This document shows positions 8,010 through 18,169 of a DNA stretch of 64,000 nt, one piece after another. Source of the stretch: CAVVNC01 sp963750015 (GTDB taxonomy: Bacteria > Desulfobacterota > Syntrophorhabdia > Syntrophorhabdales > WCHB1-27); contig CAVVPU010000016.1 of assembly GCA_963750015.1 (NCBI GenBank), forward strand, positions 62,001-126,000. The letters run 5' to 3'. The translations under genes and the position numbers were made by a program. The first letter of the stretch is position 1; each line of letters starts with the position of its first letter. The notes beneath the pieces were generated by a model, which was not told the DNA's origin, made no database searches, and saw nothing but the letters and a program-made list of their open reading frames with translations.

Positions 8010-10295
8010 TGAAGGCCGATTTCCGTTCCGTCGCTGCATATGATGTCCTGCGCTCCTTTTCTCAGGGTCTGCATGATGACCGCCGCTTCAGTGAAGTCGT
8101 CGATGCATTGGCAGTCGGTGACGATCGTTTCGCCTGCACCTACAGGGCATCCCGCCGAGGTACAGGCGTGGTAATAGTAAACGGGCGTCGTTGTGTCAAG
8201 AGAGACATCGCTTTTCTTGTCGGCGACGTTCGTCGAGGTGTTGTCGACGCTCATCACCGTCTTGCACGCCTGCTGGCAGCTCTCGATGTTCCCCCGGTAC
8301 ACGTTGCTTGTCGCATAGGAGCTGCTCCCGGTCGTCCACGTCGAACCCGACAAATAGTAATCGTTGTAAGACATCGACGAGGTATCGTCCTGGGCGGACT
8401 GCTTTACGGTCGATACGCGCTTTTGTATGGCGGAGAAGTCGTATCCATTGGTCGTGCAGGTGTAGGTCCTCGTCTTCGTCCACCATGGCTCGCAGTCGTT
8501 CTCGGAGCAGCTCTTGCTGCAGAAGCCGGGGACGCCCACGCAGGCGGATGCCGCCCGGGATGGGACACTCATTGGGAGAGAAGTTGACGATGCCGCTGCC
8601 TGTGCCGAGGCCATGATAGTAAAGGTAGGTGGTGTACAGATCCCAGGCCGAGCCGGCCGTGACGGTCACGTTGCCCCATTCCCCCGCGATGGATCCGCCG
8701 CCTGAGGCGGTCACCCCCTTGAAATACACCCACCCCGTGTAGCTGCCAAATTGGGTGGTCACGGCTACAGCCGAATCATAGGGGTTTCCGTAAGGGTCGG
8801 TTCCCGGCCCGGCGACGGTTACCCAGTTGTACCTCCAGCAGTTGCCGTCCGCGTTCGTATTTATCGTTCCCCACACTTGAACGCCGGGCATGAACTGGAG
8901 CGAGCCTGCCGTCACGGTCGGGTAGCTCTCGGTACATGTCGCGCTGGTCCACGAATCCGCATCGCAGAGCATATCTCCGTATCCATCGTCGTAACAGGGA
9001 TAATCCCCCAGAGGGCACGTGTATGTCGGCGTGGTGCTTTGTCCCATGAAATAGAGCGCGTTGCCCGAACCCACCAGATAGGGACAGCCGCTCCACGAGC
9101 CTCCGTACCCCACGATGGGGTTCATGATCGCGCAGCTCGCGACCGTGCTTCCGTTCGTGCACGTAGGGTCCGTCCCGGTGCAGAGATACCCTATCCCTAA
9201 GGGGCAGGAGTAATCACAGCTCGCGGACACGGTGGCCGAGAGCGGCTGGCAGGACGAAAGGGGCTCAAGGCCCGTGGCCATATAGTTACTGACCGTCGTC
9301 ACTCCATCGATGTTCTCGCTTCGGAGCTGGCAGTTGGAATTGTTCTCCATGACGGAGCACCCGTTGGTGATCCCGGACTCCATGAAGCACTGGTAGTTCG
9401 TGTCCCAGGTTATCGTGTCGCCCCTCGCGATGGTGCACGTCGCGGTCTGATAATTGCCCGCCGCGTCCGACGTTTTGAGCGTGCTGTAGACGCTCGTCGG
9501 GACCACGGCCTGCTCGGCTGCCTGGGCCGCGGCGTCGGAGGACATGGTGCCGGGAGTGTAATAGTACTGTTCAGCATTCTCCGGCGCGGAGGACGAAGCG
9601 ACGCATCCCCCGGAGTTCTGTCCGTAGTAGGTCGCGTCCATGCCGTCGATCACGACGTTGCTGATGGCATACCGGGCGTCGTATGTCTGTATCGCCCCCG
9701 CAACCCCTCCCCCGATGACGTTCATGATGGTCGGGGTGTTGCCGAAGACGAGATTCGTTCCGCAGGAGTTGTTGACGCAGAAGCAGCCGCCCAGAGCCGT
9801 GAAAGGGACCACTGCAAGAGAGACCTGTCCCGACGCGTTGCTCGTCCACTGGTAAGTCTGGCAGTTGGTCCACGTCCCCGGATCGCAGGCGATGACCCCG
9901 TTCGCACAGAGTCCCGATACGGGGAAAGGCACTTCATAGGTATAGTCGAGGGTGCCGTCGAAATTGGTGTCCTGGCTCACGATGAAGGTGGTGATGTCTC
10001 CCGTCGCTCCGGGTTGGATGAGGACCTCCATGAACCGCTGCGAGTTCGGGCATTGAAGCTGTCCGGAGAACGAGGTGCTCCCGTCTACCGTCGTCATGGG
10101 GGTGTTGCTTGAGGTAAGCGGATTCGAGACGTTGTTCGTGATCCCGGCCTTTGTCCCGTACGCACCGAGGATGCTGTTTCCCTGGGCTACTCCGAGATCG
10201 CTCGCGCTCTGGGAAAGACCTTCACGGGGAGCGGCGAGGAACGCAACACACATGCACAGGAGGAGGTACGGCCTGAACCGTGAACCGGTGCCCAT
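8006..10295 (-). CDS. traN: TraN-like cysteine-rich outer-membrane protein (first copy), frameshifted near its 3' end
   Basis: A secreted protein of about 760 residues rich in cysteine, glycine and tyrosine. A signal peptide (LLLCMCVAFLAAPREGLS) is followed by beta-rich repeats with TraN-like GGCFCVNNSCGTNL and many CxxxC pairs. The reading frame changes near 8540-8550 by one extra base. The second frame continues GVPGFCSKSCSENDCEPWW and ends with CQCIDDFTEAAVIMQTLRK, stop at 8006. It follows traC by eight bases and overlaps the second TraN-like gene. TraN proteins act at the donor surface in mating-pair stabilisation. Two consecutive TraN-type genes are unusual; they may divide one ancestral protein. 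Confidence 0.7.
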
Positions 10296-10303
10296 AGGAC
10301 CTC

Positions 10304-12785
10304 CTATCGTTTTCCCTGGTCGAGGATCATTTCGATCGCTTCCCGGTAACCCACCCCTTTTTTCTCCATCACCGTCTCGATGCGCTGGTTGTCCTCGGGA
10401 GAAGAGGAATAGAGGTACCGGGAGAAGTCGTCCACGACCAGGCGGGCGACGCCCGTCCCGAAGGGCGTGTCCAAGAATATCTCGGAGTACTTGGGACTGT
10501 TCCGCCTCACCGATTTCAGGAGGGCCGCTTCGAACTCGCCGTATTCGAGGACCCCGTCCCTCACCACCTTCTCTATGTCGTCCGCCTGAAGGAAGAACTT
10601 GAACGCCGAGTTTGCCTCGATCACCTTCCCTACCCTGCCGAAGAGGGACAGATCGGTCGCCGACTGGGTGATGACGTTGAAGCTCCCCGAGTGCTTACGG
10701 GCCTTCCGGTACCCGTCCTCGATGACCTTACCCAGGATCAGGTTGTCGCGGATGAGCTGCCACCCCTCGTCAAAGACGACGAGCTTCTTCTCGTCCCGCC
10801 GCGACCGGTAGAAATCGCTCGTCACCGCGTTGATCACCTGGAGCACCGCGACATTGAAGAGCTGCTTTTGCTGTTCGAGGTGGCCCAATTCCAAAACCAC
10901 GAAATCGTCGTCGTGGATGGTGAACCCGGAGGGGCCGTTAAAGTAGGGCCCGTACCTGCCGTCCCGGGAGAACTCCGCCATGGCGAAGGCGAGCCGGTGG
11001 GCGGTCACCTCGAGCTCGTTCGTAAACGCCGCGTTGGCGGACGAGGCTCCTATCTTCGCGGGATAGGTCCGGAGGAACTCGTAGACGTGGTGAAACTCCG
11101 CGCTCTGGCCGTAGGTCCTGTGCGCCCACGTGACCGCGTCCATGAGAAGACGCATCTCGATCTCCGAGGGTTGTGGTTTCTCGGAGGTGGAATAGCACAT
11201 CTGGGCGGCGACCTGGGCGATCGTCGGAAGGTCGAACTGGGGATCGACGATATGGGTGAAGGGGTTGATGGACATGCCGTCCCTGAAGTCGAGGTAGCGG
11301 GCGCCGCAGAGCCGGGTCATCTTCTTGTAGGAATCCCCGATATCGACGATCCGTATCTTCGCCCCCGCGGTGTAATAATTGTAGGTGAGGCAGTTGACGA
11401 AAAAGGACTTGCCCGAGCCCGTCGAGGCCGCGACGAAGGCGTTGTGGTTGTTCGCGCGCGAGTCGAACAGATCGAGCGTGCAGAGTTGCCCCTTCCTTCC
11501 GGCAAGGAGGAGATAGGGCGCTCCCCCTCCGGCGAAATCCGCCTGCACGGGGAGTAACGCTGAGACCGTGTCCGTCGGGGCGATAAAGCTCCGCTCCATG
11601 TTGTCGACGTTCTTGCCGACGTTGTAGAGGCCCGAGAGGTAGGCAGGAGATGAAGAGTATGGGAAGAATGCCCCGGTCCTCCTGCATCCGGTAGCCCGAG
11701 TCCTCCCAAAGCCGCTTTGCCCGGACCAGCGACTCGCTCACCGCATCGCTGTGCGCTCCGTAGACCCACAGGATGGGCATGATCTTCACGAACCTTCTTC
11801 CCGACTCGAGCTCGCCCGCCGCCCACATGTGCTCCTCCTTGCGCATCTCGTGCTGGCGGGCGAAGGAGCCGACCCCTTTCTGCTGGAGCATGGCGTTGCA
11901 TTTGGTGTGGAGCCATGCGCGCAGATCGGAGTAGACGATGTTGAGGGTATAAATGAAGGGGGTCCGGTACTGGTTGACGTCCTGCTGAGGCCCCCATATC
12001 CCCCCGAATATCTCGTTCGTCATGACTGCGTTCACCTCCGGCGGCACCTCCTTGGGGGTCGTGCACCGGAAGCACCTGCCCCCTATCCACATCTCCTTCA
12101 TGGACTTGGTGATTTGCGTCTCCGCGAAGATGATCTGCTCGGCGATCGGCCGGGAGTCGTCGTAACGGCAGGGATCCCCGCCGTAGTCCTCTCCGTTGAA
12201 GAGCCGCCGCATCCACCTGATGAGACCGTCTGCCGCCAGGGGGGAAGGAAAGAGGTTCGCGCCGCTTAGGATCTCGAAGATCGTGTTTCTCGTGTCATTG
12301 AGATCGACATCGCTTCCTCCCGAGGGGAACTTCGCGGACACGATCAGACGAAAGTCGCGCACGGGGATGTTGTTGAGCTTATCGAGCCCTTCGCGTCCGC
12401 TTTCGAGGAACTCGGTGAACCGCTCCGCGGAGGCCCGGGCGAGGTCGGATGCGCGGGTCTTCAGGGTCTTGTAGGAGGAGAGGTAGGGCTCGATGGAAGG
12501 GTCCGCGATAAGGGTGAACTGGATGATCGATCCGGAAGGGACGCTGAGCCGTATGATGCCTTCCAAGGTCTCCATGGTCTGCGCTCCCGCGAAGGCGAGT
12601 GGCGAGCACTCGAAGATGAACCCCGCGGAGTCGTCCGCGCACCCGTAGACCTTGGTCTCGGGGTCATAGGTGATCCAGGGGAGATAGTGGGAGAAGCGCT
12701 TCCGGTACGTCTCGTCCCGAAGGTCGGAGAACGTGAGCCCCTCGACGCCGAGCACCCTTTTGAGAAGACTGTTGCCGAGGGGCAT
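10304..12785 (-). CDS. traC: TraC-like type IV secretion ATPase (VirB4 family), frameshifted
   Basis: A cytoplasmic ATPase of about 827 residues powering pilus assembly, close to the length of F TraC. The N-terminal TraC domain (LTFSDLRDETYRKRFSHYLP) is in one frame. After a CCCC run at 11671-11674 the protein continues in another as YLSGLYNVGKNVDNMERSF, which is the expected continuation. The C-terminal half holds the Walker A (AASTGSGKSFFVN), a Walker B (KKLVVFDEGWQLI) and a helicase-like NVITQSATDL segment. One extra G explains the break. The gene starts one base after traV and is followed by the first TraN-like gene. Confidence 0.88.
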
Positions 12786-12786
12786 C

Positions 12787-13242
12787 TTAGCGTCCCTCCA
12801 TGGCGGGATTGCCGTCGAGCACCCAGCGGAAGTCGTCGACGACGAAGTAGGCGTAGCGGTACATGTAGAGGTCCTTGCCGTTCTTGTAGGGTAAAAGAAG
12901 GACGCGCATCACCTTCGGCGGGGCGATGAGGGGCGTTGCCGGCTCTTCCAGAAGACCGGTGAGCTTCTTGTAGACGCTCTCCTGATAGGCCGTCTCATTG
13001 GCGGACGGGACCGCAACGAGCGGGCACGGGCCTCCGGGCGGGCACGCGGCAACGGTTTTACCGTTATCCATAGGCGGCGGCGCCTGGCGGGACTCGTTGT
13101 AGGCCCCGGTCATGCTCACGCATCTGCCCGATTCCTTATAGGGGCAGTTGAAGTTGGACTTGTAGGGGTTGACCGCATCCCCCACTGTGGAGCACGCGGA
13201 TAGAATTGCCATCGTCACGAGCGCGAGAAACAGCTTGTACAT
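12787..13242 (-). CDS. traV: TraV-like lipoprotein of the type IV secretion outer-membrane core
   Basis: A 151-residue lipoprotein equivalent to VirB7 that anchors the secretion core complex in the outer membrane. The signal peptide ends in a lipobox with C17 (ILSAC). The mature start NPYKSNFNCPYKESGRC is typical of TraV, and the C-terminal RVLLLPYKNGKDLYMYRYAYF resembles the conserved TraV tail. I chose the ATG at 13242 because AAGGAGA lies just upstream; a longer in-frame extension has no ribosome site. It lies between traB and traC, its usual place. Confidence 0.88.
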   Translation of the reverse strand: MYKLFLALVTMAILSACSTVGDAVNPYKSNFNCPYKESGRCVSMTGAYNESRQAPPPMDNGKTVAACPPGGPCPLVAVPSANETAYQESVYKKLTGLLEEPATPLIAPPKVMRVLLLPYKNGKDLYMYRYAYFVVDDFRWVLDGNPAMEGR

Positions 13243-13258
13243 TGTGGGTCTCCTTATC

Positions 13259-14512
13259 TTAGAACACCGGGGAGCAGGCCTCCGCTCCCATGCAGACGTT
13301 GTTCTTCTCTTTGATCTCAAGGTCCACTCCCTCGCTGATCACGACCGTCACGGGCCTCATGGCCCCCACTTCGACCGCGGGAACGGCCTGCTTCCCCAGA
13401 TCGAGGAGGAACTTTTCAAGGTCGTGGCCTGCCTGGGCGATGCCTTTGCCCGCCCCCGCCTTGGCTGCCTCGTCGGTGTTGAAGGACTGGGTCGTGCCGA
13501 GAGGGCTTACCGACGTGACGGTGGTCGACGCGGCGACGGCATCGCCAAAGCCCGCGACGAACCCCGCAAATAAGCTTCTCGCGACGGCCGCGCCCATCTT
13601 CGACACGACCGTTCCCCGAAGTCCCACGAAGCCGTCCTGGTCGACCACGTAGCCCTTCACCTTCTGGTCGATGACGGATTCGCCATTCTTGGCGAGGCAG
13701 GACAAAGTGTCGAGGCGGATATGGGCACGCTCGTCAAACAGCGACCCGTGGGCCTCGACGATGACGAAGCACCCTTTCAGGTCCGCCTTCACGGAGTTGG
13801 GGAGGATCGCGAGGTTCTTGATCCGTATAAGCCCGGGAAGGGGCTCGCCCTTCCCTCCTTCATTTGCCGGCGCGTACATACCCGACAGCAGCGTCGCCTC
13901 CATGAAAGAGGGGGGAAGATAAATCTTCATTGGGTCTTTTTTTTTACCCTCGCTTTTGGCATCGCTCTGGGAGACGAGCTTGATGCCTCCGTATATCTCG
14001 GGTTTGGGGGGTGTAATCGGTGTCCCCGGCAGACTGATGCGGGGCGACGGCGGCACGCCGGGAGGCAGCGGCGCCGTGAGGGACCCCGTGGCTCCGGCGG
14101 GAGGCAGCGCAGGTGACGTCGCGGGAGCGCCGGGTAAGGGGAGATGCCCCTTGTCCTTCGCCGGGGGAACACCCGGCGCAGCCTTGCCCGGAGAGAGATC
14201 GGGGACAGGCCCCGGCGCTTTCGCGTCCTGGATGGCCTTGAGTTGCTTTTGAACGTCCTCGAGCTGCGTCTTCATGTCGGCGAGGCCCTTGGTGGACTCG
14301 TTGTAGAGGGACTTTTCGAGGACGTTCTTATCCCCCGCGCCGAGGTTGATCTCCTTCTTGGCCGAAGGGGCCGGAGGCGGCGCGGCGCCCCGGGTGTTCT
14401 TGTAGAGGCCGTAAGAAATCCCCACGAGCACGAGAAGGACGCCCGCGATGATGCTCTTCTTTCTCTGCTCGGGTTTCAGGGTAGCCCATATCTTGGTCAG
14501 TTTCTCTTTCAC
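13259..14512 (-). CDS. traB: TraB-like secretion core protein (VirB10 family)
   Basis: A 417-residue protein that spans the envelope and links inner membrane and outer-membrane core. It has a short cytoplasmic start, one transmembrane helix (SIIAGVLLVLVGISYGLY, residues about 20-38), a coiled-coil, a long proline-rich linker (residues about 100-175) and a VirB10-like C-terminal barrel domain. The barrel carries YLPPSFMEATLLSGMYAP and GYVVDQDGFVGLRGTVVSKMG. The start is GTG and overlaps the traK stop as GTGA. The proline linker and barrel motifs make TraB the firm choice. Confidence 0.92.
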   Translation of the reverse strand: MKEKLTKIWATLKPEQRKKSIIAGVLLVLVGISYGLYKNTRGAAPPPAPSAKKEINLGAGDKNVLEKSLYNESTKGLADMKTQLEDVQKQLKAIQDAKAPGPVPDLSPGKAAPGVPPAKDKGHLPLPGAPATSPALPPAGATGSLTAPLPPGVPPSPRISLPGTPITPPKPEIYGGIKLVSQSDAKSEGKKKDPMKIYLPPSFMEATLLSGMYAPANEGGKGEPLPGLIRIKNLAILPNSVKADLKGCFVIVEAHGSLFDERAHIRLDTLSCLAKNGESVIDQKVKGYVVDQDGFVGLRGTVVSKMGAAVARSLFAGFVAGFGDAVAASTTVTSVSPLGTTQSFNTDEAAKAGAGKGIAQAGHDLEKFLLDLGKQAVPAVEVGAMRPVTVVISEGVDLEIKEKNNVCMGAEACSPVF

Positions 14513-15498
14513 GATTGTCCTCCCTCTGTCCGTTCCACCACAAAGACCCTTGATGCCTCTCCCTTCCTCAAGGTCATGAACTCCGCGCAGACGGCTACGG
14601 GGTACGTGGAGATGCCGGTGCGCAGGAAATCGCTCTCCTTGAAGGAGACACTCTCTAAAGCGCCCGGGGGAATGCGGACCTCGAACTCCTTCACCCGGAG
14701 GCCCTCGCCCTCGATCGCATAGGTGGCGCGAAGGGTTACCTCAAGGTCTTTAAAGACCTCCATCCTTTTGTTCGCGACCGCCTTGACGATGCTGTCGGGG
14801 AGATCGCCGGTATAGACCCTTTTCACGATGGCGAGGACCTTCTTCTCGAAGGGGAGCTCTCCGAAGAGCTCCATGTTCTTCATGACGATCTGTGCAGGAC
14901 CATTCACGAGCTCGACCAATTGGGCGGGAATGCGGGCGGGTGCCGCAATCATCGTGTAGACCGCGTCCCCGCATACGAAGTAGATCTCGGAGGGAGTGGC
15001 GGAATAGAGGTCTCTTCCGTCCTTCTTCACCACGAGGAACTTCACGTAGGCGTTCTTGCCCGAGAGGTTGACCGTGAGTCCCTTCTCCTCGGAGTAGATG
15101 ACGTCCTTGATGTCGACGGGGCAAATCACCCGGTTGATGTCGGAGTTGGAGAGGCGCACCGGGGTCGTCGTGTCGGGGGAGACCTTCTGGGGCACGACCA
15201 TGAGATCGGGCAGGGCCTCCTGTTCGCTGAAGCCCGTCGCCAGAGTGGGAGAAGAGGTTGCCGCCTTCGCTCCCTGCGAGGAAGGAGTCTGGGGACCCGG
15301 TGGTGCGGTCATGGGAGTTTTGGGGGGGCTCGATGGCAGGGCGGCTTTGCGCCAGTTGGACTGTACGACGGATGGAGGCGTTTTTGTCTCGGCCGCGGGC
15401 GCTTGAGGATCGCACCCCTTCGGGCCGCACGTGTCGGCGAGGGCCAATGATGCGCAGATGATTATGGCGAGAAGACCGGCACAGAGTGCGTGCTTCAT
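14509..15498 (-). CDS. traK: TraK-like secretin of the type IV secretion core (VirB9-like)
   Basis: A 329-residue periplasmic and outer-membrane core component. A signal peptide (LLAIIICASLALA) is followed by a proline- and serine-rich stretch to residue about 95. Then comes the TraK domain with VRLSNSDINRVICPVDIKDV, a well known TraK signature, and a C-terminal domain ending FMTLRKGEASRVFVVER. The longer linker than in F TraK (about 240 residues) accounts for the extra length. It overlaps traE by four bases (ATGA) and traB by four bases (GTGA), so these genes are co-translated. Confidence 0.9.
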   Translation of the reverse strand: MKHALCAGLLAIIICASLALADTCGPKGCDPQAPAAETKTPPSVVQSNWRKAALPSSPPKTPMTAPPGPQTPSSQGAKAATSSPTLATGFSEQEALPDLMVVPQKVSPDTTTPVRLSNSDINRVICPVDIKDVIYSEEKGLTVNLSGKNAYVKFLVVKKDGRDLYSATPSEIYFVCGDAVYTMIAAPARIPAQLVELVNGPAQIVMKNMELFGELPFEKKVLAIVKRVYTGDLPDSIVKAVANKRMEVFKDLEVTLRATYAIEGEGLRVKEFEVRIPPGALESVSFKESDFLRTGISTYPVAVCAEFMTLRKGEASRVFVVERTEGGQS

Positions 15499-16079
15499 TT
15501 GGTGTCTCCTTTCGTGGTTGCGGGAAGATCGACCTGGGCGATGCGGAGGATGCTGAGACGGCCGTTGTTATTGGAATAGCCGATGGCATAGGACTCAAGC
15601 GCGTCGGATGTCTTCTGCTCCCCCACGTATTCTTTGCGGGTGCCCCGCACGACGATCTCCCTCCTCCCTTCGTTCCACGAGATGGTATCGGGCGTCCACA
15701 CGCTCGTCACCCTCGCGGTCTCGATGGTGCTCGCAAGGGTATAGAGGCGGGTTTTGTTCTCCGCATACACGGAAGGGTCGAACAGCGCGAGGAGCTCGTC
15801 GAAGTTGCCCCGGGCTGAGGCGGGGGTGTAGTTACGGGCAAGGCCCATGATGTACCGCGACATCACCCGGAGATAGGAGTCGGAGAAGTTCACGCCCGAG
15901 AGCTCGATCCGGTCTGTCACGACCGGCGGAAGAATCACGGTGCGGACGCGCTTCGACATGCTGTAGCTCACGAAGGCGTTCACGATGAGTCCCACGAAGA
16001 GCGCGGCGACCATAATCCTGAGCGTCGCGTTGTTCCCCGCGAGCTTCTTCTGTTCTGAGACGAATTTAGCAGGGTCCAT
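15495..16079 (-). CDS. traE: TraE-like type IV secretion protein (VirB5/VirB8-type)
   Basis: A 194-residue inner-membrane protein with one N-terminal transmembrane helix (LRIMVAALFVGLIVNAFVSY) and a periplasmic domain containing DRIELSGVNFSDSYLRVMSR and GTRKEYVG. Both are typical of TraE, which works in pilus assembly. The ATG at 16079 overlaps the traL stop as TGATG. Its end overlaps traK by four bases. Its position between traL and traK matches the F operon order. Confidence 0.9.
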   Translation of the reverse strand: MDPAKFVSEQKKLAGNNATLRIMVAALFVGLIVNAFVSYSMSKRVRTVILPPVVTDRIELSGVNFSDSYLRVMSRYIMGLARNYTPASARGNFDELLALFDPSVYAENKTRLYTLASTIETARVTSVWTPDTISWNEGRREIVVRGTRKEYVGEQKTSDALESYAIGYSNNNGRLSILRIAQVDLPATTKGDTK

Positions 16080-16348
16080 CAGTCGATAAACTCCTTTTCG
16101 TGGAATGTGGGATACCCCTTGAACCGCCCTACCCCCGCCATGTACCCGAGGTGCTTGAAGAACCCCCGGGGATACTTCTTCTTGGTCCTGCTGTAGAGGA
16201 TGGGCAGCGTGAAGGGAAGAAGGAGCGCCCAGCCCCATAACACGAGGGCGAGTATCACGGACACGAGCGCGATGCACTGCTCGTCCGGCTCGTAGGAAAG
16301 GATCATGAAAGGCTGGGTGAGATACTGGGGAAACCTTTTACCGGTCAT
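16079..16348 (-). CDS. traL: TraL-like type IV secretion protein (VirB3-like)
   Basis: An 89-residue inner-membrane protein. FPQYLTQPFMILSYEPDEQ is followed by two adjacent hydrophobic helices (IALVSVILALVLWGWALLLP) and a basic tail ending in FHEKEFID. This is the normal TraL plan, and the length is as expected. It follows the pilin gene, separated by a stem-loop terminator, and overlaps traE by one base. Confidence 0.9.
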   Translation of the reverse strand: MTGKRFPQYLTQPFMILSYEPDEQCIALVSVILALVLWGWALLLPFTLPILYSRTKKKYPRGFFKHLGYMAGVGRFKGYPTFHEKEFID

Positions 16349-16354
16349 TGTCTT

Positions 16355-16393
16355 AAAAAGGGGGAAAGACCCGAAAAGGAAGGGTCTTTCCCC
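16355..16393 (-). terminator. Rho-independent terminator between traA and traL
   Basis: Read on the minus strand, a 12-base stem (GGGGAAAGACCC pairing with GGGTCTTTCCCC) with a nine-base loop is followed by C and TTTTT. It lies about 20 bases after the pilin stop and just before traL. It probably stops most transcripts so that pilin is made in excess over the assembly proteins; that consequence is inference. Confidence 0.85.
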
Positions 16394-16411
16394 TGCCCTC
16401 CTTATCCGTTT

Positions 16412-16792
16412 CTAGAAAGTGGCTCCGAGGCTCGCGACGATGGAGTCGGCCTTGATGAGGATCGCGGCGCATACGATGCCGACGATGCCGGGAACGACCT
16501 TCTGCATGAGAAAGAGACCGATGGATAGCGCGAAGATGAGGATCGCGGCGACAAAGCCAAAGGCGCCCTTGAGCATGTCGTTGACCACAATGTCATAGGC
16601 GTCGTAGAACAGGGTGCCCGTCGCGGGCGCGGTGATGGCGTGTGCCCCGCCCGCCATGAGGAAGGTGAGCACCATGAGCACGAACGCGGTGAAACCTCTC
16701 TGGGTCCATTTGGACGTCGCGAATGCCGATCCCTGTATCTCGTGCATCAACGCGACCATTGCCTTTATCCTGGTAGTAATTCTTTTCATCAT
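16412..16792 (-). CDS. traA: TraA-like conjugative pilin precursor
   Basis: A 126-residue prepilin. Its long leader (residues 1-51) ends in a hydrophobic signal and an AHA cleavage site (FTAFVLMVLTFLMAGGAHA). The mature pilin of about 75 residues (ITAPATGTLFYDAYDIV...) has two hydrophobic helices separated by a short loop, as in F-type pilins. GGAGAGG precedes ATG-ATG at 16792. It lies directly upstream of traL and is followed by a strong terminator hairpin. The long leader is like that of F TraA, which needs a dedicated chaperone; none is recognised here. Confidence 0.85.
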   Translation of the reverse strand: MMKRITTRIKAMVALMHEIQGSAFATSKWTQRGFTAFVLMVLTFLMAGGAHAITAPATGTLFYDAYDIVVNDMLKGAFGFVAAILIFALSIGLFLMQKVVPGIVGIVCAAILIKADSIVASLGATF

Positions 16793-16811
16793 GTCCTCTC
16801 CTGGTTTTTTG

Positions 16812-17558
16812 TTATTTGGTGTGCTGCGTGACCTTCCGGCCCAAGATGCCCTCGATGGCGGGGATGTTCGCCCCTGCCACATACTGGCCGTTGATCCAGA
16901 AGGCGGGGGTCCCTCTGACCCCCAGTGTGGTACCTAAATCCTTGTGCTCCCGAAGGAGCGCCTCCGCCTTTGCATCGGAACAGGCGGGTAGTGCCTTACC
17001 GTCCAGTTGACCGTTCATCACCTCCTCCAGGGCTTTGCCCTTATCGGCCGCGCACAGCACGTAAAGCGCGTGTGCCTCGGCATCCTTGTGCAGGGGTAGC
17101 GGAAAAAGAAAGACGTACCGCGTCACGTCGTCTCTCCCTTTGAGGAACGCGGATGCCTTCCTGCAGTAAGGACAATCCGGATCCGTAAACTCGATGACCT
17201 TGTTTTTCCCGTTGCCGATCCTCACCGCCTTGTCGAGCGGTATATCCTTGAGCTTTGCCGAGGCGATCTCGGTTTTCTTGCCGGCGGTGATGTTTGTGCC
17301 GTCCTTTGTCCAGATCTCCCCGAACACGAGCAGCTCTTTGTCCGGATAGTAGTAGACGATGTTGACGCCGGCCTCTATCTCGTAAAGGCCACGGATGGCG
17401 GTCTCGTTGATGGAGGTGGCTTGGAGGTGGGGAAAGTCTTTCTTCAGCGCCTCCCTGACGGAGTCCGTGGATGGCGTCTCGCCTGCAGCAGAGCACCCGG
17501 TCGCGATGACGAGCGCAAAGACGGCAAAGGCGATGAGAGTATGGAGCGTTCTTTTCAT
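16812..17558 (-). CDS. dsbC: DsbC-type thiol-disulfide isomerase
   Basis: A 248-residue periplasmic disulfide isomerase. A hydrophobic signal, possibly with a lipoprotein cysteine at C22, precedes the DsbC dimerisation domain (residues about 30-90, SINETAIRGLYEI) and a thioredoxin fold. The active-site CPYC is at 129-132 and the cis-proline is in GVRGTPAFWING. An AGGAG site lies before the ATG at 17558, which overlaps the upstream stop as ATGA. A dsbC inside a transfer operon fits the many disulfides of the TraN-like proteins encoded downstream. Confidence 0.92.
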   Translation of the reverse strand: MKRTLHTLIAFAVFALVIATGCSAAGETPSTDSVREALKKDFPHLQATSINETAIRGLYEIEAGVNIVYYYPDKELLVFGEIWTKDGTNITAGKKTEIASAKLKDIPLDKAVRIGNGKNKVIEFTDPDCPYCRKASAFLKGRDDVTRYVFLFPLPLHKDAEAHALYVLCAADKGKALEEVMNGQLDGKALPACSDAKAEALLREHKDLGTTLGVRGTPAFWINGQYVAGANIPAIEGILGRKVTQHTK

Positions 17559-18169
17559 GAGGATTCTCCTGTGAGCGTGATATGGACCCGTCTGTTGAGA
17601 GAGCGGAGCCTGCGGTCGTGGGTGATATAGCAGCACGTGCCCGATCCGATGACGGTCGTGGGCATTATCCCCCTCGCCTCGAGAAAGGAGGCGACCGTGT
17701 GCGCTCGCATGCGCGCGAGGCGCTCGTTCAGCGCGGCCGATCCCAGATCGCAGGTGTACCCGTGGACCTCGATCCGCGCTTTCGTGCCGGCCTCCATCGT
17801 GCCTGCGAAGGCGGAAAGCTTATCTTTCTCTCCCGCCGTAAGCGTCGCGCTATTGATCTCGAACTGGACGGTGATCTCCGCCTTCTTCGGTGGTACGGTA
17901 CGGGGCTGCGAGTGCACGGGCGGCGTTTCCGGGGGTGTCATCACCGGGGCCGCGGGTTCCTCCCGGGTTACCCTCACCGAAAGGGGCGGGTTCCTCACCG
18001 CGGAGGCGAGAGGAGGTATCGAAGGTGCGCCCTGTATGACGAAGGTATCGCGCTTCTCCACACGCGTCCCGTCGATCTTGAAGGTATAGGTCGCCTGCCT
18101 GATGTCGTGGGCGTGTGCAACCTGGACAAATACAAGGGCCGGAATCAAGAATAAAACGAGACGGTTCAA
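17555..18169 (-). CDS. OmpA-family peptidoglycan-binding protein of the transfer operon
   Basis: A secreted protein of 204 residues. A signal peptide (LVLFLIPALVFVQVAHA) leads to a proline-rich middle. The C-terminal OmpA-like domain runs from FEINSATLTAGEKDKLSAFA through IEVHGYTCDLGSAALNERLA to RMRAHTVASFLEARGI, the standard motif series that binds meso-diaminopimelate in peptidoglycan. The start is TTG at 18169, overlapping the upstream stop as TTGA; no ATG or GTG fits the signal peptide. It probably anchors the secretion apparatus to the cell wall. It overlaps dsbC by four bases. Confidence 0.8.
   Translation of the reverse strand: MNRLVLFLIPALVFVQVAHAHDIRQATYTFKIDGTRVEKRDTFVIQGAPSIPPLASAVRNPPLSVRVTREEPAAPVMTPPETPPVHSQPRTVPPKKAEITVQFEINSATLTAGEKDKLSAFAGTMEAGTKARIEVHGYTCDLGSAALNERLARMRAHTVASFLEARGIMPTTVIGSGTCCYITHDRRLRSLNRRVHITLTGESS

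Noticed and set aside
10691..11557. Long plus-strand frame opposite traC
   Set aside because: High G+C opens many antisense frames here; the minus strand carries the TraC motifs.
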